Part shown: positions 42,901-49,918 of the stretch, in pieces
Layout: each line of letters begins with the position of its first letter
How positions within the stretch are numbered: the first letter of the stretch is position 1
From: Caryophanales bacterium UBA1427
Lineage (GTDB): Bacteria > Bacillota_I > Bacilli_A > ML615J-28 > CAG-313
Assembly: GCA_002329485.1 (NCBI GenBank)
Contig: DCTZ01000032.1
Location: 17,813-67,730, forward strand
Reading direction: 5' to 3'
DNA length: 49,918 nucleotides
The notes under the pieces: generated by a model
What the model was told of the DNA's origin: nothing
The model's input: the letters and a program-made list of their open reading frames with translations, nothing else
The model's database searches: none
Position numbers and translations under genes: made by a program

Positions 42901-43765
42901 AATAAAGATATTCTTCCAAGCAAAGGTTTTGTTCAAAAATTTTTTTAGCATGTTCGATTCCCACAAAGCGATAGTGCCAGGCTTCATAGGGATAACCGGT
43001 AATGTGTTCTTTGTTTTGGGGATACCGCAGGATAAAACCGAATTCATGGGCATGTTGAGCCAAAAACGAACAAACGGCAGTATTCTCAAAATAAGCCGTC
43101 AGTCCGCTTTCCAAAGTCGAAACATCGAGCGCAAGCCCCGTTTGGTGTTCGGAGTGTCCCGGTTTTGCCAAATAAAGACGGTTTAAGGGATCGGTTTCTT
43201 CCCATAAGGACTGTTGTTTTTCGTAGGGACGGTAAGCCGAAAAAACAAATGCTTCCAACCGAAAACTTTGCAATGCCTGATAAAGCAATGAATAAGCGCT
43301 CAGAGCGCTTTTTTTAATTTGCATCGTTTCGTTCGGCCGTTTGATATAACCGACTTCTTGGACGGTTACCAAGTCGGAAGGGATATAATCGGAAGCCAAC
43401 CGGAATTTGGAATTGACGAGGATAATTCCATCCACCGTGATGGCAGGGTATATTTTGTTTTCCACATCCAAAAAGCGGGGATGATTGATGAGATTCAGGG
43501 ATTGAATGATTGAATACCCCTGAAGATGGAGAAAATAATAATCCAAAAGTTTTTCGGTCTGAAAAACCGAATATTTGTTAATTTCTTCCCAAAACGCTTT
43601 AGGAATCTTTCCTTCGATAATCGTTTTTTCGAGGTGCCGGTACGAAATCAAGTCTTCCGGGTTATAACCCAAAATTTTCAGTTCCTCGGGAAATTCGTAA
43701 GAAGCACAGGCAACCAAAAACCAGGCCGTTATAAAAAATAAGTTATAAACAATTATTTTTTTCAT
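42869..43765 (-). CDS. VanY-type D,D-carboxypeptidase lipoprotein
   Basis: A metal-dependent carboxypeptidase that trims the D-Ala-D-Ala end of peptidoglycan stem peptides. The start at 43765 follows GGGGGAA and gives a signal peptide with lipobox LVAC; the longer frame from 43822 adds residues without an RBS. The M15B core is plain: SAYRPYEKQQSLW, SEHQTGLALDVS (metal His and Asp) and EAWHYRFVG. The N-terminal region of about 120 residues before the core is not recognised. Length is 298. The 3' end runs into dapH on the other strand. Confidence 0.92.
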   Translation of the reverse strand: MKKIIVYNLFFITAWFLVACASYEFPEELKILGYNPEDLISYRHLEKTIIEGKIPKAFWEEINKYSVFQTEKLLDYYFLHLQGYSIIQSLNLINHPRFLDVENKIYPAITVDGIILVNSKFRLASDYIPSDLVTVQEVGYIKRPNETMQIKKSALSAYSLLYQALQSFRLEAFVFSAYRPYEKQQSLWEETDPLNRLYLAKPGHSEHQTGLALDVSTLESGLTAYFENTAVCSFLAQHAHEFGFILRYPQNKEHITGYPYEAWHYRFVGIEHAKKIFEQNLCLEEYLYFNYPLPLNPN

Positions 43766-43861
43766 GCTTTTCCCCCGGTAGTTATTTTCATTCGTTATTT
43801 TTCCCGAAAAAAAGAAAAGCATAAAAAGTTATACGTAATATTATCATTTTTTCGCAAAATA

Positions 43862-43870
43862 TGATAAAAT
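43862..43870 (+). promoter_or_regulatory. Extended -10 promoter for polA
   Basis: TGATAAAAT, a TG plus a near-consensus -10, about 35 bases before the polA start. No clear -35. Confidence 0.5.
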
Positions 43871-43904
43871 GATTTAAAGCCAGATTCAAGAAAGGATGAT
43901 TTTG

Positions 43905-46550
43905 ATGACAGTTTTATTAGTCGATGGCAACAGTATCCTCTTTAGGGCTTATTATGCGACGGCCGGTATTCCCGGACGCAGCATTATGCAAACCAAGAAC
44001 GGTTTTTATACCAACGCGCTCTACGGTTTTGTGGGGATGTTGATTAAAACCATCGGTACCATCAAACCGACTCATATTTTGGTGGCTTTCGATACCAAAG
44101 CCAAAACTTTCCGTCACGAAGAGTTTGACGATTACAAAGCCCAACGGAAACCGATGCCCGAAGAACTTGCCATGCAAATTCCTGCCATCAAAGACTTTCT
44201 TGATGTGATGGGTATCAAACGTTTGGAAATCGAAGGCTACGAAGGTGACGACATCATCGGAACTTTTGCCAAAAAAGCGAAAAGGCAAAATTACGATGTC
44301 ATCATCCTAAGCGGCGATAAAGATATGTTGCAGCTTGTCGACAACAATGTTCAGGTCTATCTGACCCGGCACGGCGTATCGGAACTCGAAGCCTTCAATG
44401 TCGACAATTTCTACGAAAAGATGCAAATATATCCGAGCCAAGTCGTCGATTTCAAAGCTTTGACCGGCGACAATTCGGATAATTTGCCCGGCATCCGCGG
44501 AATCGGACCGAAAACCGCCTATCAGTTATTGGCCGAATATGAAACAATCGAAAACCTGTTTGCCCATGTCGAACAGATTAAAGGAAAAATAAAACAAAAC
44601 ATTATCGAAGACCAAGAAATTTCTCTGAGAACCAAACGCCTGGCGACCATCAATTGCGATGTCGATTTAAAAGAAGATGTTGCTACGCTCAAACGCCAGG
44701 GTTTCAATAAACAGGCGCTCCGGCAGTTTTTCGAACGCTATGAATTCAACAACATGATCAGCAAAATCGACACGATTCCCAATGTCGAGGAAACCAAGAA
44801 CCCACCGGAAACTGTCGAAACAGTGGCCAAACCGAAAGTCGAATTTTCGTTTGACGAGGCCTGCCGGTATTTCAATCAGCCTTCCTTTATCGAAGTCGAA
44901 CTCGATCATGCCAATTACCATCGCGCCAACGTTTTGGGGCTATCCTTCCTGTTCGAAGAAAAAGGCTTTTTCTTGGAAAAAGAACGCTTGTTTGACGAAA
45001 AAGTGGTTCGGTATCTGGAAGACCAGGCCATCAAAAAAGGAACCGTGGACAGTAAACGGTTAATCGCTTCGCTTGCCATACTCGGCATCGATGTGCAGGG
45101 AATCGATTTTGACGCAACACTGGGCATTTACTGCGTAAATCCGAGTTTTGTCTCCAATTCGCTTCCGACGATGTTCAGCCGGATGATTCCGTGCGATTTG
45201 CCGGAAAACGAAACCGTGTACGGTAAAAAAGAAAAGTATGCGGTTCCGGGTCTGGAATTTTATGCCCAATACAGTTTGGATAAATGTTTTTATGCCCGGG
45301 CGGTCAAACAACCGATTATCGATGCTTTGACTTCCACCGACCAGTTATCCCTGTTTACCGAAATGGAAATTCCGCTGGCCAAAGTATTGGCGGAGATGGA
45401 AATCAACGGGTTTGCGATTGACAAGAAACGCTTGGTTTCGATTGGCGAAACCTTCAAACAGGAAATCGAACGCTTGCGCAAAGAAATTTACGCCCAGGCC
45501 GGCACGGAGTTTAATATCGATTCGCCAAAACAACTGGGACAGGTTCTGTTCGAAAAGTTGGGTTTGGATACCGGACGCAAAAACAAAACCGGTTATTCCA
45601 CGGCGGCGGATGTCTTGGAGTCGCTTGCGGAAAAACATGAAGTGCCGCGGTTGGTGTTGGAATACCGAAAATACGTCAAACTTTACAATACCTATGTTAC
45701 GGGTTTAATCGAGGAAATCCATCCGGACGGCAAAGTCCATACGATTTTCAAACAGGCTTTGACCTTAACCGGCAGACTTTCGTCGATTGAACCGAATATC
45801 CAAAATATTCCGGTCAAAACCGAAGACGGTCGTTTAATCAGGAGCGCCTTTGTGCCGAGTTACGACGTTTTGGTAAGCGCCGACTACTCGCAAATTGAGT
45901 TAAGAATTTTGGCCTCGATGGCAAAAAGCGCCCACATGATTGAGGATTTCAACAACGGTTTGGATCTGCACGCTTCCACCGCCAGCAAAATCAACGACGT
46001 ACCGCTCGAGGAAGTAACCAAAGAGATGCGAAGGTATGCCAAAGCCGTCAATTTCGGCATCATCTACGGGATGAGCGATTGGGGCTTATCGGAAACTTTG
46101 CATATTACCCCGAGCCAAGCGTCCCGCTTTATCGATAAATATTTCGCGATTTATCCGGAAATCAAGGTTTTCCTCGACCGGATTGTCGAAGAAGCCAAAC
46201 AAAAAGGTTATACCACCACGCTCTTTAACCGGAGACGCTATATTCCGGAACTTTCTAGTCCGAACTTCGCTCTGCGCAAATTCGGGGAACGGACCGCTTT
46301 GAATGCCCCGATTCAGGGAACGGCGGCCGACATCATCAAAAGAGCGATGGTCTTGTTGCATCAGGCTTTAAAAGAAGCGAACCTGCAAAGCAAACTGATT
46401 GCCCAGGTTCACGACGAACTGGTGCTAGATGTAAAACAAGAAGAACTCGAAACCGTCAAACAAATCGTGAAAGAAAAGATGGAACATGCCGCGGAAATCG
46501 GAGTAAAACTCACCGTGGACGTCAAGAGCGGTTCCGATTGGAATATGTAG
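43905..46550 (+). CDS. polA: DNA polymerase I
   Basis: PolA fills gaps and removes RNA primers during replication and repair. ATG at 43905 follows AAAGGA by 8 bases; the ATG at 43896 lies within that site. The product is 881 residues. The 5'-3' exonuclease domain starts TVLLVDGNSILFRAYYA and includes EGYEGDDIIGTFAKKA. The middle domain retains the proofreading fold, but its metal-site residues are mostly lost: the DxE position reads EVE, and two later Asp positions are replaced. The polymerase domain has DYSQIELRILASMA, AKAVNFGIIYGMS (Phe at the ddNTP-discriminating site) and AQVHDELVLDV. Confidence 0.97.
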   Translation: MTVLLVDGNSILFRAYYATAGIPGRSIMQTKNGFYTNALYGFVGMLIKTIGTIKPTHILVAFDTKAKTFRHEEFDDYKAQRKPMPEELAMQIPAIKDFLDVMGIKRLEIEGYEGDDIIGTFAKKAKRQNYDVIILSGDKDMLQLVDNNVQVYLTRHGVSELEAFNVDNFYEKMQIYPSQVVDFKALTGDNSDNLPGIRGIGPKTAYQLLAEYETIENLFAHVEQIKGKIKQNIIEDQEISLRTKRLATINCDVDLKEDVATLKRQGFNKQALRQFFERYEFNNMISKIDTIPNVEETKNPPETVETVAKPKVEFSFDEACRYFNQPSFIEVELDHANYHRANVLGLSFLFEEKGFFLEKERLFDEKVVRYLEDQAIKKGTVDSKRLIASLAILGIDVQGIDFDATLGIYCVNPSFVSNSLPTMFSRMIPCDLPENETVYGKKEKYAVPGLEFYAQYSLDKCFYARAVKQPIIDALTSTDQLSLFTEMEIPLAKVLAEMEINGFAIDKKRLVSIGETFKQEIERLRKEIYAQAGTEFNIDSPKQLGQVLFEKLGLDTGRKNKTGYSTAADVLESLAEKHEVPRLVLEYRKYVKLYNTYVTGLIEEIHPDGKVHTIFKQALTLTGRLSSIEPNIQNIPVKTEDGRLIRSAFVPSYDVLVSADYSQIELRILASMAKSAHMIEDFNNGLDLHASTASKINDVPLEEVTKEMRRYAKAVNFGIIYGMSDWGLSETLHITPSQASRFIDKYFAIYPEIKVFLDRIVEEAKQKGYTTTLFNRRRYIPELSSPNFALRKFGERTALNAPIQGTAADIIKRAMVLLHQALKEANLQSKLIAQVHDELVLDVKQEELETVKQIVKEKMEHAAEIGVKLTVDVKSGSDWNM

Positions 46551-46590
46551 AAACGATTAAAAAAAATAGAAATAATAAGAGGTGAAGATT

Positions 46591-47112
46591 GTGATCGATA
46601 TGATTTATCAAAATATGTTGGTTAGAAGAAGTGTCCGCCAATTCATCAAAGATAAACCGATTTCCGAAGCAGAAATCGAATATATGCTGAAATGCGCCAT
46701 GCAGGCACCGAGTGCCCGAAACGAACAGGCTTGGGAGTTTATGGTAATCAACGACCGCGCTTTGTTGGATAAAATCGCCTCCAGCCATCCTTACGGCCGA
46801 GTACTTGTTACCGCTCCGCTAGCCATCGTGGTTGTGGGAAATACCCAAAAAGTCAAAAGCCAGCTTTTCCCTCAGGATTTGGCGGCCGCTACCCAAAATA
46901 TTCTCCTCGCCGCAACCGCTCTCGAACTCGGAAGCTGCTGGATGGGCATTCATTTGAATGACGATCGTGCCAAATCCTTAACCGAAGTTTTGTCTTTACC
47001 GGAACATATCGTACCGTTTTCGGTAATTGCCATCGGCCATCCGGAAGACCCCAATGCCTTAAAACCGATTGATCGGTATCAACCCGAAGTCGTTCATTAT
47101 AACCGGTGGTAA
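46591..47112 (+). CDS. Nitroreductase family FMN oxidoreductase
   Basis: A flavoprotein of the nitroreductase superfamily, using NAD(P)H to reduce nitro compounds, quinones or other substrates. GAGGTG lies 6 bases before the GTG start at 46591; GTG at 46582 is inside that site. The 173-residue product starts with the usual helix-plus-RRSVRQF motif, contains AMQAPSARNEQAWEFMVI for FMN binding, then ALELGSCWMGI and a C-terminal AIGHP motif. It lies between polA and the mutM fusion, ending one base before it, so it is co-transcribed with them. Substrate unknown. Confidence 0.93.
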   Translation: MIDMIYQNMLVRRSVRQFIKDKPISEAEIEYMLKCAMQAPSARNEQAWEFMVINDRALLDKIASSHPYGRVLVTAPLAIVVVGNTQKVKSQLFPQDLAAATQNILLAATALELGSCWMGIHLNDDRAKSLTEVLSLPEHIVPFSVIAIGHPEDPNALKPIDRYQPEVVHYNRW

Positions 47113-47113
47113 T

Positions 47114-48523
47114 ATGCCAGAACTTCCTGAAGTTCAAACCGTAATCAATATTTTGCAAAAAAGTATTACCGACGAAACAATCAGCGGCGTCAGAGTAATC
47201 TATCCGGGGATTTTACACGATACAACCACGGAAACATTGGAACAGGAATTGCCCCACCAAGTCATCAAAGGGTTTAGACGGAAGGGAAAATACCTAATCT
47301 TCCTTTTGTCAAAAGGCAGTTTGATTGTCCATTTGCGCATGGAAGGTAAATTTTATATTTTGCCCCAAGATGCCGGAATCGAAAAACATGTTCATATCGT
47401 GATTTATTTTGAAAGCGGTAAAGCCATTCATTATCACGATGTGCGAAAATTCGGAACGTTTACTTATCTGCCTACCAATGACTGGAAGGCGATTTCCGCT
47501 TATCCGATGTTGGGAAAACTCGGAAAAGATGCGAATGCCGAGTGGGAAGAAGACGAATTGTATTATTTGATTCATGACAAAAAAACTCCCGTTAAAGCGG
47601 TTTTGCTCGATCAGACCGTGATTGCGGGGCTCGGAAATATTTATGTCAACGAAGTTTGCTATTTGGCGAAAGTCCATCCTTTGCGCCTGGCATCTTCCAT
47701 TTCCAAAGAAGAAGCCAATAAAATCAGTTTCTTTGCCAAAAAGGTTTTGGACGAAGCGATTGAATACGGCGGAACCACGATTCGTTCCTATACCAGCAGT
47801 TTGGGTGTTACGGGACGCTTTCAACAGTTTCTCCATGTTCACGGCAAAGAAGGCGAAAAATGCTCGGAATGCGGCACCGAAATCATCAAGTTAAAAGTGG
47901 GCGGTCGCGGAACCTACATTTGCCCTAAATGCCAAGTCTTAAGACCCAAAGTTGTGGCGATTACCGGCGGCATTGCGACCGGCAAAAGCACCTTGGTCAG
48001 ACTTTTAAGGGAAGCCGGCTTTCAGGTTTGGGTGGCCGACGAAGAAGTGGATCTTTTATACCGGAAAAAAGCCGTAATCGACGAGGTGGCCAAACGCTTT
48101 CCGGAAGTTTGCATCGAAGGAATCATCGACCGGAAGAGTTTGGGCAAACTTATTTTTTCGGACGAAAAGGCGCGTAAAGACTTGGAAGCCATCATTCATC
48201 CGTTTGTTTACGAAGCTTTGGATGAGTGGATCAAAGAACACCAGGACGAAAAGTTTGTGTTTGCGGATATCCCGTTATTATATGAAACCAATCGGGAAAA
48301 ATGCTTTGACGAAGTTATCGTGATAACGGTCCCGTTAGAAATCAATGTCCAACGCCTGATGGCCAGGGACGGTATCGACGAACAATATGCCATGCAAAAA
48401 ATCCATTCCCAGATGCCGCTCGAGGAAAAAGCGGTTAAAGGAAATTATGTTATCGATAATGCCGGCTCGATTGTCGATACGGCGCATCAATTGAATAAAA
48501 TTCTACAAAAGATAAGGAGATGA
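47114..48523 (+). CDS. mutM-coaE: Fusion of formamidopyrimidine-DNA glycosylase and dephospho-CoA kinase
   Basis: The first 275 residues are MutM, which removes 8-oxoguanine: MPELPEVQT with catalytic Pro2 and Glu3, VHLRMEGKFYI, HDVRKFGTF, LLDQTVIAGLGNIYVNEV, and a zinc finger CSECGTEIIKLKVGGRGTYI then CPKC. Without a stop the frame continues through VLRPK into CoaE, which makes coenzyme A: P-loop TGGIATGKST, DIPLLYET, VPLEINVQRLMARD and IDNAGS. No RBS precedes the one in-frame GTG near the join (47954), so separate translation seems unlikely. In Bacillus these are separate neighbouring genes (polA-mutM-ytaF-coaE), so fusion by loss of the junction is the simplest view. Length is 469. Confidence 0.93.
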   Translation: MPELPEVQTVINILQKSITDETISGVRVIYPGILHDTTTETLEQELPHQVIKGFRRKGKYLIFLLSKGSLIVHLRMEGKFYILPQDAGIEKHVHIVIYFESGKAIHYHDVRKFGTFTYLPTNDWKAISAYPMLGKLGKDANAEWEEDELYYLIHDKKTPVKAVLLDQTVIAGLGNIYVNEVCYLAKVHPLRLASSISKEEANKISFFAKKVLDEAIEYGGTTIRSYTSSLGVTGRFQQFLHVHGKEGEKCSECGTEIIKLKVGGRGTYICPKCQVLRPKVVAITGGIATGKSTLVRLLREAGFQVWVADEEVDLLYRKKAVIDEVAKRFPEVCIEGIIDRKSLGKLIFSDEKARKDLEAIIHPFVYEALDEWIKEHQDEKFVFADIPLLYETNREKCFDEVIVITVPLEINVQRLMARDGIDEQYAMQKIHSQMPLEEKAVKGNYVIDNAGSIVDTAHQLNKILQKIRR

Positions 48524-48528
48524 ATGAC

Positions 48529-48888
48529 TTGAGCGGTGAATTTTTAGTAAAAAGCGTAGCTACCTCGGATACGGCCAGTCAAGAATTGTTAACCCATTAT
48601 TATCGCAATGATTACAATACGGTAAAAAATTGTGTTTTGGAAGTTGCCAAACAATTGAATTATACCGTGGAAACGGTCGACGACCGCTTCAAAGAAATCT
48701 TCTTGCAAGGGGCGAAAAGTCATATCATTGTGAATATGGTCAATATTACTTACTATGAAACAGCCCTTGATTTGACTGTATACACATATTGGACCTTAAC
48801 CAAGAAAAAAGCTGTCCAGATCGTGACGGATTTCTACGCGCGGTGCGATCGCAAGCTCAATTTTAAAGGGAAAGGGTTAACTAAATGA
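48529..48888 (+). CDS. Unknown protein between coaE and dnaB (119 aa)
   Basis: I do not recognise the family. The product is soluble with a mixed alpha/beta pattern (EFLVKSVATSDTASQELL, IIVNMVNITYYETALDLT) and a basic end. AAGGAG lies 9 bases before the TTG at 48529; the ATG at 48520 overlaps the end of that site but is also possible. The stop overlaps the dnaB start (ATGA). In Bacillus nrdR occupies this position, but this protein has no zinc ribbon or ATP-cone and is not NrdR. Tight packing in a replication-repair operon suggests a linked role, unproven. Confidence 0.75.
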   Translation: MSGEFLVKSVATSDTASQELLTHYYRNDYNTVKNCVLEVAKQLNYTVETVDDRFKEIFLQGAKSHIIVNMVNITYYETALDLTVYTYWTLTKKKAVQIVTDFYARCDRKLNFKGKGLTK

Positions 48889-49918
48889 AAAAAATGGAAG
48901 ATTATCTTCTTGCCGATCATTTTGTGGTGGTCATTCCCGATATTATTACACCCTATGAACAAAAAATCCTAACCTATTTATATGCACCGTTTCTCGGTCC
49001 CCAAGCCAAGTCGTTATATACAACTTTTTACAGTTTGGTAAAACCGGGGGAAACCGAATCGGAAATGATGAGTCATTCAGCTTTCTTTAATATCATGCAA
49101 ATCAAAAAACCGGAAAAATTTTTGGAAGACCGCTCCGTTTTGGAAGCGCTCGGTTTATTGGAAACTTATTTTTATGAAACCAAAGACGGCGAACCCAACC
49201 GCTATATCTACCTGATGAAAAGAGTTTTGGATCCTTATGCTTTTTCCCAAGACCCCAATCTGTCACATCTTTTGCGAGCCAAAATTGGCGACGAAACTTA
49301 CGAGAAAATCATGGTTGATTTGTTGATTCGGAATTTCGACATCAGCAAGTTCCAAAATATTTCCAAAGCCTTTGACGAAGTGTTTACCATCACCGAGGAT
49401 TTGCCGATGATTGATTTTTCCGCTTGGTGGGTCGACGCGAAAAACAAAGGTGTCAGGGTGAAAAACGTCCATCAACAATTCGAAAATATCAAAGTGCAAT
49501 TGTTGGCTCAGGGCGATTGGGCACCGGAAGTTCTCAATGACCCGAGGCTCAAAACCGAAACCAACCGTTATTGCTTTTTCTATTGTCTGACAACCGAAGA
49601 AATGGCTCAAGCCATTCTGCTTTCTGCTACTTCAGATTATCAAATCGATTACGAGAAATTGCCGGAAGCGGTAAAAATTGTTTATGCCAACAAAAAGCAG
49701 CCGGTTGCTGTGAAAAAAATCGGCACAGTTCTTCCTAAAGCAAATTCGGAATTGGTAAAAAAACTGGAAACGACCTCTCCGGCCAAAGTATTCGAAGGAA
49801 AAACCGGCACGGAGTTACTGCCGAACGAAATCCAAATCTTCGATCAATTGCAAAGGAAAACCGGTGTCAGTATCGGTATCATCAATGTTTTGATGCTTTA
49901 TGTTTTGGAAGAAAAAGG
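48885..49918 (+). CDS. dnaB: Replication initiation/membrane attachment protein DnaB, 5' part
   Basis: DnaB of Gram-positive bacteria is a loader protein that helps place the replicative helicase at the origin and links it to the membrane. The frame is open from the ATG at 48885 to the window end (about 344 residues; the 3' end is missing). The start, DYLLADHFVVVIPDIITPYE, then YLYAPFLGPQAKSLYTTFYS, is the usual DnaB N-terminal winged-helix. Near the edge, QLQRKTGVSIGIINVLMLYV is typical of the DnaB/DnaD C-terminal repeat. The place after coaE agrees with the Bacillus polA-coaE-dnaB-dnaI order. Confidence 0.92.
   Translation, partial: MKKMEDYLLADHFVVVIPDIITPYEQKILTYLYAPFLGPQAKSLYTTFYSLVKPGETESEMMSHSAFFNIMQIKKPEKFLEDRSVLEALGLLETYFYETKDGEPNRYIYLMKRVLDPYAFSQDPNLSHLLRAKIGDETYEKIMVDLLIRNFDISKFQNISKAFDEVFTITEDLPMIDFSAWWVDAKNKGVRVKNVHQQFENIKVQLLAQGDWAPEVLNDPRLKTETNRYCFFYCLTTEEMAQAILLSATSDYQIDYEKLPEAVKIVYANKKQPVAVKKIGTVLPKANSELVKKLETTSPAKVFEGKTGTELLPNEIQIFDQLQRKTGVSIGIINVLMLYVLEEK

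Noticed and set aside
47954..48523. Separate coaE gene starting at the internal GTG
   Set aside because: No Shine-Dalgarno lies upstream of that GTG and the frame is continuous from mutM, so a fusion is preferred.

Overview
This window reads as an ordinary chromosomal stretch of a low-to-medium GC, spore-forming member of the Bacillota (Bacilli in the broad sense). TGA is used as a stop, starts include ATG, GTG and TTG, and Shine-Dalgarno sites are strong. Gene orders match known Bacillus neighbourhoods: comEA-comEC-holA-rpsT-gpr, pgsA-recA, rny-ymdB-spoVS-miaB-cotE, polA-mutM-coaE-dnaB and walJ-rlmH. Endospore formation is implied by gpr, spoVS, cotE and a tiny YjcZ-like peptide. The species cannot be fixed from this sequence; a deep lineage near Erysipelotrichales, Haloplasmatales or Izemoplasmatales would fit. 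I see no rRNA, tRNA, insertion sequence, prophage or CRISPR array.

Layout. 1-3.5 kb: 3' end of tuf, a membrane protein, tatD and a lipoprotein trypsin-like protease. 3.5-6 kb (minus): a class A penicillin-binding protein and a small unknown. 6-10.5 kb: a zinc-ribbon CPBP-type membrane protein, ychF, cca and yhaM. 10.5-15.7 kb (minus): two very large tandem paralogous exported proteins of unknown function. 15.9-23.7 kb: the YjcZ-like peptide, walJ, rlmH, a DUF3592-like protein, uvrB, mnmA and recD2. 23.9-31 kb: a small unknown, comEA (as a predicted lipoprotein), comEC, an unknown, holA, rpsT (minus), gpr and two small proteins where Bacillus has spoIIP and yqxA. 31-37.8 kb: pgsA, recA, recU and a small protein (minus), a TIM-barrel protein, rny, ymdB and spoVS. 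37.8-43.8 kb: a GNAT acetyltransferase, miaB, cotE, a LysM/Tyr-rich protein, a patatin, a Pro/Tyr-rich small protein (minus), dapH and a VanY-like lipoprotein (minus). 43.9 kb to the end: polA, a nitroreductase, a mutM-coaE fusion, an unknown and the 5' part of dnaB.

Most genes are housekeeping: DNA repair and replication (uvrB, recD2, recA, recU, polA, mutM, holA, dnaB), RNA processing (cca, yhaM, rlmH, mnmA, rny, miaB), DNA uptake (comEA, comEC), envelope (PBP, pgsA, VanY) and sporulation. Many predicted promoters have an extended -10 element, often exactly TGGTATAAT. Convergent genes are usually separated by bidirectional hairpin terminators.

I did not find a clearly new multi-gene defence or mobile system. 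The items most worth following are the mutM-coaE fusion, the tandem giant exported paralogs, the coat-like LysM and Pro/Tyr-rich proteins beside cotE, the small sporulation-type proteins, and a gene-free 349-base stretch before rny with mutually exclusive RNA pairings.
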